DNA from: CAZMIL01 sp964566425
GTDB lineage: Bacteria > Patescibacteriota > Microgenomatia > UBA1406 > GWC2-37-13
Reading direction: 5' to 3'
Assembly (NCBI GenBank): GCA_964566425.1
Contig: CAZMIL010000002.1
Coordinates: 1-64,000, forward strand
DNA: 64,000 nt
Shown: piece by piece, positions 8,609 to 17,042 of the stretch
Numbering within the stretch: the first letter of the stretch is position 1
Layout: every line of letters starts with the position of its first letter
Program-made: the position numbers and the translations under genes
Notes under the pieces: generated by a model
The model's input: only the letters and a program-made list of their open reading frames with translations
The model's database searches: none
What the model was told of the DNA's origin: nothing

Positions 8609-9586
8609 TTACTTTAAATACTTCTGAATATTCGCGTTGTGTTCATCAATATTTCTGGCAAAATGCAGCTTTCCAGTTTTGTCGGAAACGTAAAAAAGAT
8701 AAGGGGTATTAGGGTTCGCAGATGCAACCGCTTCCAGAGAATTTAATCCCGGATTAGAAATAGGTGCCGGCGGGAGTCCTTGATTGAGATAGGTATTATA
8801 TGGTGAATTGATCTTAAGATCAATGGTCGTTAAATCTTTTTTCCACCAAGTTTTTTCATTTTCTTGATAGCCTAAAGCATATTGAACCGTGGCATCGGCT
8901 TGGAGTGGAATTCCTTCCCGCATTCGTCTTAAAAAAATACTTGCAACAACAGTTCGGTCATTTGGAAATCTTGATTCTCGTTCCACAATCGAAGCCAAAA
9001 TAACAGCCTGCTGAGTTGTTAAATTGAGCTTGCCAAATTTGTCTTTTAGTTCAGGTGTTACTCTCTGGTTAAAGTTATCAGTCATGATCTTTATCACTGC
9101 TTCTGAGCTGGCATCGCGAGGAATCAGATAGGTATCCGGAAACAGATAACCTTCTTGAGCTTCATCGATGAACTGTGCTTCGGGAATGTTAAAATTTTTG
9201 ATCATAATTTCGGCAATCTCTTCTTTACGCAAGCCTTCAATTAGAGTAATCCAAAGGTCCAAAGTCCCATGAGTTAGAGCTCTGGCAATTTGTTCGGCGT
9301 TCATTGCCTGACTAAGGCGATAATCGCCTGCTTGGAGTTTTTTTTCAATTCCAAATTGCTTAATGACTATAAAAAAGACAAGACGACTTCTGATTAACTC
9401 GGCATCGCGAAGATTTTGAGCGATGGCGTTTATTCCATCGCCAGGCCTAATCACAAAAATTTTTGAGGTTTTATTTTCTCTATTCACCGGCAAAGACCCT
9501 TCCCAATAAAAAAGGTAAAAACCGCCAAATATAAACAAAAATAAAATCAGGGTAATTAGACCTTTTTTTTTAGCTTTCGATCTCAT
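8609..9586 (-). CDS. mltG: Endolytic murein transglycosylase
   Basis: Membrane-anchored lytic transglycosylase (YceG family) that cuts nascent glycan strands and so sets their length. The 325-aa protein has a basic N-terminus and one membrane helix (about 9-27), then the YceG domain with the catalytic-Glu motif ERESRFP near residue 204 and the conserved PLQADATVQYALG stretch and PYNTYLNQGLPPAPISNPG loop. The start overlaps the end of the phosphorylase gene by 17 bp, consistent with one murJ-phosphorylase-mltG transcript. Confidence 0.96.
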   Translation of the reverse strand: MRSKAKKKGLITLILFLFIFGGFYLFYWEGSLPVNRENKTSKIFVIRPGDGINAIAQNLRDAELIRSRLVFFIVIKQFGIEKKLQAGDYRLSQAMNAEQIARALTHGTLDLWITLIEGLRKEEIAEIMIKNFNIPEAQFIDEAQEGYLFPDTYLIPRDASSEAVIKIMTDNFNQRVTPELKDKFGKLNLTTQQAVILASIVERESRFPNDRTVVASIFLRRMREGIPLQADATVQYALGYQENEKTWWKKDLTTIDLKINSPYNTYLNQGLPPAPISNPGLNSLEAVASANPNTPYLFYVSDKTGKLHFARNIDEHNANIQKYLK

Positions 9587-10829
9587 AAATTGGGAAATTA
9601 AGCAGCGTAACCTCTGCCTCTTTTAATTTATAGGTGTCATTAGTATAGAAATTCATTATTGGTTCATTTTTATCAATTTTATCGTCTGTTTTTTTGCAAA
9701 GAACGATTCCTGCATATTTATCACCCGGAGCTCCCAGAAGTTTGGCAATCATATTCAAATTATAATTATTTATTCTTTTAATCTTACCAGATTTAGCAGC
9801 TTTAAATACATGACAAGTAGCGTGAATTTTAAATTTTTCGGAACTAAATTGATCGCCACCGTTTTGAGCTTTGACAATTTGGCGGAATTTTTCCAAAGCC
9901 TTTCCACTGTAGAGAATCTGCTTTGCCTCCTCCTCGCCGTTTTTGTTTATTTTCGCATCTCTAAAACAAATATCTAGTAATTTACCTGCTAAGCGGAGAG
10001 CTTTTGCCTCAAGCGCCAGAGGTCTTTCCTTTTTTTGCTCAAGAATATAAAGAACATCTAAAGCTTCTAGGGCCGGACCTATCCCATTTCCGGCGGGCTC
10101 CAAAGATTGATTAATATCGGTTACAATTTTGATTCCAAATTTTTTACCCAATTCTTTAAATTTGTAAGCAATTTTTTCCGCATCGTCGAAATGCTTGATT
10201 TTCATCGTATTGCCTACGGGGATATCCAAAACTAAGTGGTTAGTGGAAACGGAAATTTTTTTAGCCATAATTGAGACAATTACTTTATCAAAGGACTCAA
10301 AAGAAATCTCTTCTTCGATATTGATGATTACATCGTCAGCAGGAGCTATTCCTAAATGTCCTCCCCAGACAATACACCCACCGGTTTTATCAACAATTTT
10401 TTTAATCTGTTGAATTTTGAAGGTAACGTTAGCTAGGACCTCCATGACATCTGCCGTTCCTGCTGGCGACGTTATCGCCCGCGAAGAAGTCTTGGGAATG
10501 GTAAAACCGGCAGAAGCAACGATGGGGACAATGATCATTGTTGTTCTAGTTCCGGCGACACCGCCAGTAGAGTGTTTATCTGCAACAATTCCTTTAAAAT
10601 GAAGTTTTTCTCCTGTTTCAACCATCGCTTTGGTAAAGTAATAAAGTTCCTGCGGTGAAAACCCTTCTTTGAAAGAAGAGGCAACGAAATATGTAGTTAA
10701 GACTTTACTCAGCTTTTCATCAGCGATTTCTTTCATCAGATTAAAAATTTCCTTATAGGTTAATTTTTTGCCAAGAAGTTTCTTCTGGATACTTTTGATT
10801 GCTCTTTCTCGATCAATATCTTTTTCCAT
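9570..10829 (-). CDS. AMP phosphorylase / thymidine phosphorylase family (archaeal-type)
   Basis: Nucleoside or nucleotide phosphorylase of the DeoA superfamily. The sequence follows the archaeal AMP-phosphorylase pattern rather than bacterial DeoA: DKHSTGGVAGTRTTM, PKTSSRAITSPAGTADVMEVL, then GGCIVWGGHLGIAPADD. In that pathway the enzyme releases adenine from AMP and forms ribose-1,5-bisphosphate. The about 85-residue N-terminal oligomerisation domain of archaeal enzymes is missing: the protein is 419 aa from the ATG at 10829. An upstream TTG at 10859 is less likely, as it overlaps murJ. Substrate (AMP, CMP/UMP or thymidine) cannot be fixed from sequence, and no R15P isomerase or RuBisCO lies in the window. 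Confidence 0.85.
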   Translation of the reverse strand: MEKDIDRERAIKSIQKKLLGKKLTYKEIFNLMKEIADEKLSKVLTTYFVASSFKEGFSPQELYYFTKAMVETGEKLHFKGIVADKHSTGGVAGTRTTMIIVPIVASAGFTIPKTSSRAITSPAGTADVMEVLANVTFKIQQIKKIVDKTGGCIVWGGHLGIAPADDVIINIEEEISFESFDKVIVSIMAKKISVSTNHLVLDIPVGNTMKIKHFDDAEKIAYKFKELGKKFGIKIVTDINQSLEPAGNGIGPALEALDVLYILEQKKERPLALEAKALRLAGKLLDICFRDAKINKNGEEEAKQILYSGKALEKFRQIVKAQNGGDQFSSEKFKIHATCHVFKAAKSGKIKRINNYNLNMIAKLLGAPGDKYAGIVLCKKTDDKIDKNEPIMNFYTNDTYKLKEAEVTLLNFPIYEIES

Positions 10830-10833
10830 ATAT

Positions 10834-12462
10834 TTATTCAACCTCTGTATAAATTTCAACTACTTTCTTACGGTAGGCTTTGGCTTTGTGAAGAACACGA
10901 TAAATTATTCTGAATTCTCTAATCTCAAATAGCCAGGCTAGATAAAGAAAAAGACTTAAATAAGAGAGACCACCGATTAACAAGAGGAAGAAAACATTTA
11001 TCGTGCGGGAAGTATCTAAGATTAAGCCATCGAGCACTCTCATTTCCCACCAGACGAAAAAGGAAGCAACAAACGTCGCCAAGACAATTTTCAGCGACTC
11101 TCTGACCAAAAAAGTGTTATCGAGACCGTTTAATCTTTTAGTTAGAATAATATGAAGAAGAATGACGTTGAATAAAATTGAGGTCGAGAAGGAAGCTCCC
11201 AAAGACCATACAGGTAGTTTAAGGACAAAAATAAAGATCAGGCTCAAGATTGTGTTGAGGAGAATAGATAAAACGCTGATGATAAACGGCGTTTTACTAT
11301 CCAAAAAAGCAAAATAACATCGCGTCAAGAAATAATAGACTGAGTGAAAAGGAATTGAGAGAGCGAAATAGGAAAGAGTGATTGCAGTTTGGACAGTGGC
11401 ATTCCAGTCGAATTTTTGACCGCCGAAGAACAAACGAATGAGCGGTGTGCGGGCAAAGACAAAAAAACTCATAATCGGAATTGTTAAAAATAGCATACTG
11501 ACAATAGATTCTATTATCAATTGCTTGAACTCTTCAATCTTTTTTTCCTGAAAAACTGTGGAGAGATATGGCAGTGATGCTTGACCGAAAGCTACTCCGA
11601 TCACTGAAACAGGCAGAAGTTGCAGATGTTGCGCTAAATAAAAAACTGTGTAAGCCCCTGAACCTAGCATACTAGTCAAAACAAGGTCGATTGTGGCATC
11701 AATTTGACTGGTGATGACCGTAATAACTCTGGGAACAATTAAATGAAAGAATTCTCTAACTCCTTTTGTAATTTTAAGAAATGGCTTATAGATAAAGTCA
11801 GAAGAAGAGAGGAGAGGGAGTTGAAGGAGAAAAAGAGTTAAGGCTCCACCTGCGACACCGAGCACCGGAGCTAAAAGACCAAAGCTGGAAGTGAAGAAAA
11901 TCGTAGCCAAAATAATAACTACGTTATAAGCGATCGGGGCTAAAGAAGAAATGATAAAAGTTTTATTGGCTTGACCGATCCCAGTCAAAAAATTGGCAAA
12001 AACTAATAGGGGAAGTTGGGAAACTAATAAGATACGGGAAAAATAAATTACAAGATCGATTTTTTCCTTAGAAAACCCCGGAGCAGTTAAAGGAATGAGC
12101 GTATCGGCAAAAATAAAGATAACTACAATTATTGCGAAAAAAACTAGGGAGATGAGATTAATAATCGAAGAAATATTTTCGTTAAGTTCCTGTTTATTCT
12201 TCTGATATTTTATAAAGATAGGAATAAAGGAAGAAGTAATTGCGCCAGTAATCAATATTTCAAAGACCAGATCAGGAATTCGGAAGGAGGCAAAAAAAAT
12301 ATCCAGCTGTCCAGGATTAAAATAGCCTGCCATTATCCTATAGCGTAAGAAGCCAAAAAAGCGGGAAATGATAATCATTATTCCGACAATAGTAGCTGAA
12401 GAGAAGATCGAAGTTTGTTTGCTTAGAATCAATCTTTTAGTGCCTAGAAATAATTTATTCAT
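10834..12462 (-). CDS. murJ: Lipid II flippase MurJ
   Basis: Integral membrane MOP-family transporter that moves lipid II across the cytoplasmic membrane. The 542-aa protein has about 14 membrane helices and the family's N-terminal signature region SRFFGFLRYRIMAGYF with DIFFASFRIPDL, and later IPFHSVYYFLTRCYFA. Length and topology are normal. It is the first gene of the murJ-phosphorylase-mltG unit and diverges from mraZ across 53 bp, so the MraZ-controlled region could also affect it. Confidence 0.95.
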   Translation of the reverse strand: MNKLFLGTKRLILSKQTSIFSSATIVGIMIIISRFFGFLRYRIMAGYFNPGQLDIFFASFRIPDLVFEILITGAITSSFIPIFIKYQKNKQELNENISSIINLISLVFFAIIVVIFIFADTLIPLTAPGFSKEKIDLVIYFSRILLVSQLPLLVFANFLTGIGQANKTFIISSLAPIAYNVVIILATIFFTSSFGLLAPVLGVAGGALTLFLLQLPLLSSSDFIYKPFLKITKGVREFFHLIVPRVITVITSQIDATIDLVLTSMLGSGAYTVFYLAQHLQLLPVSVIGVAFGQASLPYLSTVFQEKKIEEFKQLIIESIVSMLFLTIPIMSFFVFARTPLIRLFFGGQKFDWNATVQTAITLSYFALSIPFHSVYYFLTRCYFAFLDSKTPFIISVLSILLNTILSLIFIFVLKLPVWSLGASFSTSILFNVILLHIILTKRLNGLDNTFLVRESLKIVLATFVASFFVWWEMRVLDGLILDTSRTINVFFLLLIGGLSYLSLFLYLAWLFEIREFRIIYRVLHKAKAYRKKVVEIYTEVE

Positions 12463-12478
12463 AATTTGCTTTTACCTC

Positions 12479-12507
12479 TTGACAATAGGCAAAATATGGC
12501 GTTAAAT
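12479..12507 (+). promoter_or_regulatory. Promoter of the mraZ operon
   Basis: Consensus TTGACA at 12479-12484 and TTAAAT at 12502-12507 with a 17-bp spacer. Predicted transcription start is about 12514, within a few bases of the mraZ start codon, giving a leaderless message. Confidence 0.75.
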
Positions 12508-12530
12508 GGTTATATATGGTGTTTTTTGGT
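12496..12530 (+). promoter_or_regulatory. Probable MraZ operator: four TGG repeats, 10-bp period
   Basis: TGGCG (12497), TGGTT (12507), TGGTG (12517) and TGGTG (12527) recur at exactly 10-bp steps. Known MraZ sites are direct TGGGN-type repeats separated by 5 nt, upstream of mraZ itself. This array has the same spacing and covers the -10 box, the predicted start site and the start codon, a natural arrangement for autorepression. The match to the family site is by pattern only. Confidence 0.7.
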
Positions 12531-12911
12531 GAATATTTAGTTTCATTTTCTGCCCCCGGGCGCATCGTTTTACCAAAGAAAATTCGCGATCTTCTCAAAG
12601 GTAACATCTTTATTTTAACAAAAGGTTTTGATTTTTGTTTAGCTGGTTACGATAAAGATGGTTGGGAAGATAAAGCTAAAGATTTGCTGCAGGTTTCCTT
12701 ATTAGAACAAGACAATCTTCAAAAGCGCAGATTTATTTTTTCTTCAACAGTTTACATGGATGTAGATGATCAGGGGCGTTTTGTCGTGCCTAAGAGCTTG
12801 TTGACATATGCAAAATTGACTAATAAAGCGATGATTGTCGGTATAGGCGACCACTTTGAAATTTGGAGGCCTGAGGTATGGGAAAAATATCAGCGAGGAA
12901 GCAAAAATTGA
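12516..12911 (+). CDS. mraZ: Transcriptional regulator MraZ
   Basis: DNA-binding regulator of the division/cell-wall cluster that forms a ring oligomer from two AbrB-like half domains. The 131-aa protein has both signature repeats: APGRIVLPKKIR near residue 18 and DDQGRFVVPKS near residue 90. The start could be ATG 12516 or the next codon GTG 12519; the latter gives the usual MFFGEY start. Either lies at the predicted transcription start. Its 3' end is overlapped by a small basic ORF starting at 12878. Confidence 0.95.
   Translation: MVFFGEYLVSFSAPGRIVLPKKIRDLLKGNIFILTKGFDFCLAGYDKDGWEDKAKDLLQVSLLEQDNLQKRRFIFSSTVYMDVDDQGRFVVPKSLLTYAKLTNKAMIVGIGDHFEIWRPEVWEKYQRGSKN
12865..12869 (+). promoter_or_regulatory. 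Shine-Dalgarno site of the 41-aa ORF
   Basis: GGAGG lies 8 nt before the ATG at 12878, within the 3' end of mraZ. This is optimal spacing and a strong reason to take the small ORF seriously. Confidence 0.65.
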
Positions 12912-13003
12912 GGAGTAAGCTGACGCGTCATAATCTATCGGTTTTGAAAAAAGCCTTAAGCGTCAAGTTGAACTTTAAAACATTGCCTCTGAACTATAAC
13001 TGA
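12878..13003 (+). CDS. Putative 41-aa basic protein between mraZ and rsmH
   Basis: Overlaps the last 34 bp of mraZ in another frame and fills the otherwise empty gap up to rsmH. It has GGAGG 8 nt before its ATG, and its TGA stop overlaps the rsmH ATG (TGATG), the arrangement of translational coupling. The peptide has 11 Lys/Arg and no Asp/Glu in 41 residues, with Lys/Arg spread over residues 3-34, so it could bind nucleic acid or acidic lipid. I recognise no family. An alternative is that it is only a leader whose translation delivers ribosomes to rsmH, which has no good site of its own. Confidence 0.55.
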   Translation: MGKISARKQKLRSKLTRHNLSVLKKALSVKLNFKTLPLNYN

Positions 13004-13827
13004 TGCACGTACCGGTTTTACTTAAAGAGGCTGTAATAGGCTTAGGAGTAAAGGAAAAAGGTCTGTATATTGATGCGACCGCAGGCGAGGGTGGGCACCT
13101 TAAAAAAATACTAGAAAAAGGCGGGAGAGTCTTAGGGATAGATCTCGATGAGATGCAAATAGCCAAGCTCAAAAAAAAACTCAAAAAAGGAAGTTTGAGC
13201 TTAGTCGTAGGAAATTTTGCTGACATTGAGAGAATTGCAAAAGAGCATGCTTTTTTTCCGGTTGACGGTATTTTGCTCGACTTAGGTCTGTCTTATGGAC
13301 AATTAAAAACAGCAAAAAGAGGACTTTCTTATCGGCAAGAAAAGGAACCATTAGATATGAGATTGAGCTTGAAATTCAAGAGTACAGCAGCGGAGTTAAT
13401 TAATAAATTGAGTAGAGAGGAGCTCTATGAAATCTTGGTTAAAAATTCTGAAGAAATCAATTCTCGGGCAATTACTGACGCTATTGTTCGCACCCGTCGC
13501 GTGAAACCTATAATAACAGTTGGTGAATTAACGGAAATAATTAAGAGAGTATTGGCTAGGAAAGATGAGGCCGTTTATGCACGGGTTTGGCAAGCATTAA
13601 GAATCGAGGTAAATTCGGAATTTGACAATTTGCGAAAAGGTTTGACAGGTTCTTTAAATTTAATAAATGAGAGAGGTCGGATTGCTGTGATAACCTTTCA
13701 TTCGCTCGAAGACAGAATAGTTAAACATTTTATCAAAGAGAAAAGATTAACGGAGATTAGTAAGGTCAAAGGCGATCAAAGGCTTGAGTTTGCCAGGTCG
13801 GCAATTCTAAGAGTCTTTGCTAAATAA
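13003..13827 (+). CDS. rsmH: 16S rRNA (cytosine-1402-N4)-methyltransferase RsmH
   Basis: SAM-dependent methyltransferase (MraW) that modifies C1402 in the ribosomal P site. The 274-aa protein starts MHVPVLLKEAV, the typical N-terminus, and shows the SAM-binding stretch YIDATAGEGGHLKKIL, the VDGILLDLGLSYGQL motif, and the ITFHSLEDRIVKHF stretch near the C-terminus. It is somewhat shorter than the usual 300-310 aa. Its ATG overlaps the stop of the preceding small ORF, and ftsL follows after 3 bp. Confidence 0.97.
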   Translation: MHVPVLLKEAVIGLGVKEKGLYIDATAGEGGHLKKILEKGGRVLGIDLDEMQIAKLKKKLKKGSLSLVVGNFADIERIAKEHAFFPVDGILLDLGLSYGQLKTAKRGLSYRQEKEPLDMRLSLKFKSTAAELINKLSREELYEILVKNSEEINSRAITDAIVRTRRVKPIITVGELTEIIKRVLARKDEAVYARVWQALRIEVNSEFDNLRKGLTGSLNLINERGRIAVITFHSLEDRIVKHFIKEKRLTEISKVKGDQRLEFARSAILRVFAK

Positions 13828-13830
13828 TTT

Positions 13831-14106
13831 ATGAAAAAAACATTGAAATTGCTTATCGGTCTATCCTTCCTGGGCTTGATTATTGCAAATATCTTTATTT
13901 TTGTTTCTGAAATGAATTTGGGACAACAAGTGAGCTATTTCGAACAGGAAACAGGACGTTTACACAAACAAAACCTTGTTTTACAGCAAAAGGCCTATGC
14001 TGCCGACTCGTTGCAGTATGCGGCTTCGGTGGCCGCCAAACTAAATTTTGCCCAAAAAGCTGAACCTTATTTTCTTGAAAACTTGGGCTTTGCTTTGAGA
14101 AAATGA
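13831..14106 (+). CDS. ftsL: FtsL-like divisome protein
   Basis: 91-aa bitopic protein: short basic cytoplasmic tail (MKKTLK), one membrane helix (about residues 6-27), then a coiled-coil-prone region (about 30-60) and a short extracytoplasmic tail. FtsL, with FtsB and FtsQ, activates FtsW/FtsI at the septum. Sequence similarity in this family is always weak, so the call rests on topology, length and position, exactly between rsmH and ftsI as in the canonical cluster. Confidence 0.75.
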   Translation: MKKTLKLLIGLSFLGLIIANIFIFVSEMNLGQQVSYFEQETGRLHKQNLVLQQKAYAADSLQYAASVAAKLNFAQKAEPYFLENLGFALRK

Positions 14107-14109
14107 GCT

Positions 14110-15771
14110 ATGACCAAGCTCAGGTTAATTTTTATCGGTTTCGTTGTAGTTTTTATTTTAATTATTGTTAAGCTTTTTTATCTTCAAGTCATTGCTCCTT
14201 TTAGTTCTGCGGATACAAATTATCTCAACTATAGCAAAATTATTCCTCAGCGCGGTCTCATCTTAGATCGCAACGGAAACCCCTTAGTCTTAGATCAACC
14301 ATCTTTTCAACTTTATGTGGAACCTAAAAAGATTAAAGATAAGCAAACAACGATCAAGGGGATAGATGAAGTTTTGGGGATTGGTGAGGCGACTCTTGAG
14401 GCGAGAATCGATCTGAGCAAAGATTGGGTGGCAATTCAGTCAGGATTGACAGAAGATCAAAAGAATCAGCTTACCAGTCTGAAAATTGCCGGAATAGGTT
14501 TTAACGATAGTTCTAAAAGATATTATCCTGAAGCTTCATTAGCAGCTCATCTTCTAGGCTTTGTCGGTAAAAATGTTCGGGGCGATAATGTTGGCTATTT
14601 TGGGGTTGAAGGATATTATGATCAAGATTTGTCCGGTCTGACTGGCTTTGTGCAGACAGAGAGAGATTTGCTTGGGCGGCCTATATTATTAGGTAACCAG
14701 GAGAAAATTGCTTCTGCAAACGGACGCAATCTTATTTTGACTATTGATAACTCTGTTCAGAAAATTATCAAAACAAAACTGAATGAAGGACTAGAGAAAT
14801 ATAAGGCTAAATCTGGCTGCATTATTGTTGCTGATCCGAAAACTCTGGAGATCCTAGCTTTAGATTGTCTCCCAGATTTTGATCCCGACAGATATTATCA
14901 GTTTAGCCAGGATATTTTTAAAGATCAGGCGATTTCTTCGCTTTATGAGCCAGGATCGACTTTCAAGCCGATGATAATGGCTGCAGCTATTAACGAGGGC
15001 AAGGTTAAACCAGATGATCTTTATAATGAAAAAGGGCCGGTACAAATCGGGGAATATAAAATTCAAACTTGGGATAACAAGTATAGCGGGAAAATAACGA
15101 TGACTGAGATTTTGGAGAAATCTTCCAATGTCGGAATGACCTATGTCGGACAAAAATTAGGCAACGATAATCTTTTTAATTATCTTAATAAGTATGGTTT
15201 TGGCCAACCTACTGATATTGATTTACAAGGTGAGGTAGGTGGCTATCTTCGTCCTAAAAAGCAATGGTATCCAATTGATTTTGCTACTGTCACTTTTGGT
15301 CAAGGGATTGCAGTTACGCCTATCCAGATGATCAAGGCTTTTTCTTCCTTGATTAATGGTGGTTTTTTACTTCAACCCCACGTAGTTAAAGAGATCGATT
15401 CAGGTCTTGAGAAAAAACAAGTTGAGCCGGTTGTTGAAGGCAGAATAATCAGTCAAAAAACATCTGAGACGATAAAAAAAATGCTTGAAGCTACTGTTGA
15501 GCGTGGAGAATACAAATGGAATATTCCAAACGGCTATAAGATTGGTGGTAAAACGGGAACAGCACAAATTCCAATTAAAGGCTATTATGACCCTTCAAAA
15601 ACGATTGCTTCTTTCATAGGTTTTGCGCCAGTAAACGACCCGAAATTTATAGCTTTAGTCGTCCTCAATCAACCTGGAACATCAATTTACGGCTCAGAGA
15701 CGGCCGCCCCAATCTTTTTCGACATAGCAAAAGAGCTCTTTGTTTACTATAATATTGCACCACAACAATAA
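14110..15771 (+). CDS. ftsI: Septal peptidoglycan transpeptidase (class B PBP, FtsI/PBP3 type)
   Basis: Membrane-anchored DD-transpeptidase that crosslinks septal murein made by FtsW. The 553-aa protein has one N-terminal membrane helix (about 5-25), the pedestal domain starting with PQRGLILDRNGNPL, and a transpeptidase domain with the active-site motif STFK (Ser283, Lys286), SSN at 338-340 and KTGT at 481-484. All catalytic motifs are intact, unlike the duplicated arrangement in the class A PBP at 1-2233. No PASTA domain is present. Position after ftsL supports the septal role. Confidence 0.96.
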   Translation: MTKLRLIFIGFVVVFILIIVKLFYLQVIAPFSSADTNYLNYSKIIPQRGLILDRNGNPLVLDQPSFQLYVEPKKIKDKQTTIKGIDEVLGIGEATLEARIDLSKDWVAIQSGLTEDQKNQLTSLKIAGIGFNDSSKRYYPEASLAAHLLGFVGKNVRGDNVGYFGVEGYYDQDLSGLTGFVQTERDLLGRPILLGNQEKIASANGRNLILTIDNSVQKIIKTKLNEGLEKYKAKSGCIIVADPKTLEILALDCLPDFDPDRYYQFSQDIFKDQAISSLYEPGSTFKPMIMAAAINEGKVKPDDLYNEKGPVQIGEYKIQTWDNKYSGKITMTEILEKSSNVGMTYVGQKLGNDNLFNYLNKYGFGQPTDIDLQGEVGGYLRPKKQWYPIDFATVTFGQGIAVTPIQMIKAFSSLINGGFLLQPHVVKEIDSGLEKKQVEPVVEGRIISQKTSETIKKMLEATVERGEYKWNIPNGYKIGGKTGTAQIPIKGYYDPSKTIASFIGFAPVNDPKFIALVVLNQPGTSIYGSETAAPIFFDIAKELFVYYNIAPQQ

Positions 15772-15773
15772 AA

Positions 15774-17018
15774 ATGTTCGAACGCTTTAAAAGAAGTATC
15801 CAGCCTTTCATTAATATTTATCACCTTTTTAAGGCTGTTATTGCCAATTTTTGGTACGGTTTTCCCAGCAAAAAATTAAAAATAATCGGTGTGACTGGAA
15901 CAGATGGGAAAACTACGACCACACATTTAATCTATTACCTTCTTAAATTAGCAGGAAAGAAAGTCTCAATGATCTCGAGCATTTATGCACAGGTTGGTGA
16001 TGAAGAGTATAGTACAGGTTTACATGTGACGACTCCTGACTCGTGGTTGCTGCAAAAACTGCTTAAACAATCGGTTCTCAAGGGTGATGAATATTTTATT
16101 TTAGAAACAACTTCCCATGGATTAGATCAAAACAGAAATTGGGGAATAAGGTACGAGATAAGTTTAATTACTAATATTACTTCTGAGCATCTTGATTATC
16201 ATAAAACATACGCCAAGTATGTTCGGGCCAAGGCAGAGCTCCTCTTAGCTTCGAAAATTGTTTTAGTTAATCGTGATGACGCTTCCTTTGATTTCCTGCA
16301 GAAAATATTGAAGCAGAAGCGCAAAAAGTTCCTTACTTATGGTTTGCTGGGAAAGGCAGATTTTAGCTTCAATTCACAAAAAGAAATCGATCAAACTATA
16401 ACAGATTATAACAATTATAACTATCTTGCTGCGTATGCGGTTGCGGAATTATTGAAATTACCCCCTACAACGGTCAAAGATGCCCTCAAATCGTTCAGAT
16501 TGCCCACGGGGAGATTTGAAATCATCTATGACAAGGATTTTAAGGTGATCATTGATTTTGCGCATACACCAAATTCAATCTACAAACTTTTGGAGGCAGT
16601 CTCTAAAGAAAAACCAGAAAGGGGGAAAATAATTCACGTTTTCGGTTCTGCTGGCCTGCGTGACCGACGTAAACGGCCGGCTATGGGGGCGGCCAGCGGC
16701 AAATTTGCCGATATTGTCATCTTGACAGAAGAAGATTACCGGACAGAGAATCCTGACAAGATCTGTGTAGAAATTGCTGTCGGCCTGCAACGTAAGGGGT
16801 TTAAGGAAACCAGTCCTAAATTCGTGGTAGCACACCCTAGGATTTATGCGATTATCATCAATCGTCGCAAAGCAATCGCTAAAGCAATCGGTGTTGCCAA
16901 AAAAGGCGATATCGTTGTCCTCACCGGCAAAAGTCATGAACAGAGTCTTGCTCGAGGTAAAAAAGAATATCCTTGGGACGAGAAGAGAACGGTGGAACAA
17001 ATTTTGCATAATCGTTAG
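15774..17018 (+). CDS. MurE-like Mur ligase lacking the N-terminal UDP-substrate domain
   Basis: ATP-dependent amino-acid ligase of the Mur family, closest in pattern to MurE, which adds the third residue of the stem peptide. The P-loop TGTDGKTTTT starts at about residue 41 instead of about 110. The N-terminal domain that normally holds UDP-MurNAc is thus replaced by a short amphipathic or hydrophobic stretch (about 10-32). The central domain (TSHGLDQNR, TNITSEHLDYH) and C-terminal domain (DFAHTPNS, GSAGLRDRRKRP) are intact. The DNPR/DNPA position that tells mDAP from Lys enzymes reads DYRTENP, so the added amino acid cannot be predicted. 414 aa; position in the cluster supports the wall role. 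Confidence 0.8.
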   Translation: MFERFKRSIQPFINIYHLFKAVIANFWYGFPSKKLKIIGVTGTDGKTTTTHLIYYLLKLAGKKVSMISSIYAQVGDEEYSTGLHVTTPDSWLLQKLLKQSVLKGDEYFILETTSHGLDQNRNWGIRYEISLITNITSEHLDYHKTYAKYVRAKAELLLASKIVLVNRDDASFDFLQKILKQKRKKFLTYGLLGKADFSFNSQKEIDQTITDYNNYNYLAAYAVAELLKLPPTTVKDALKSFRLPTGRFEIIYDKDFKVIIDFAHTPNSIYKLLEAVSKEKPERGKIIHVFGSAGLRDRRKRPAMGAASGKFADIVILTEEDYRTENPDKICVEIAVGLQRKGFKETSPKFVVAHPRIYAIIINRRKAIAKAIGVAKKGDIVVLTGKSHEQSLARGKKEYPWDEKRTVEQILHNR

Positions 17019-17042
17019 TGCCGCAGAAGTTTATCACCAACT

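Noticed and set aside
10830..10859. TTG start for the phosphorylase at 10859
   Set aside because: It overlaps the murJ end by 26 bp and adds residues with no family match; ATG at 10829 follows the murJ stop directly.
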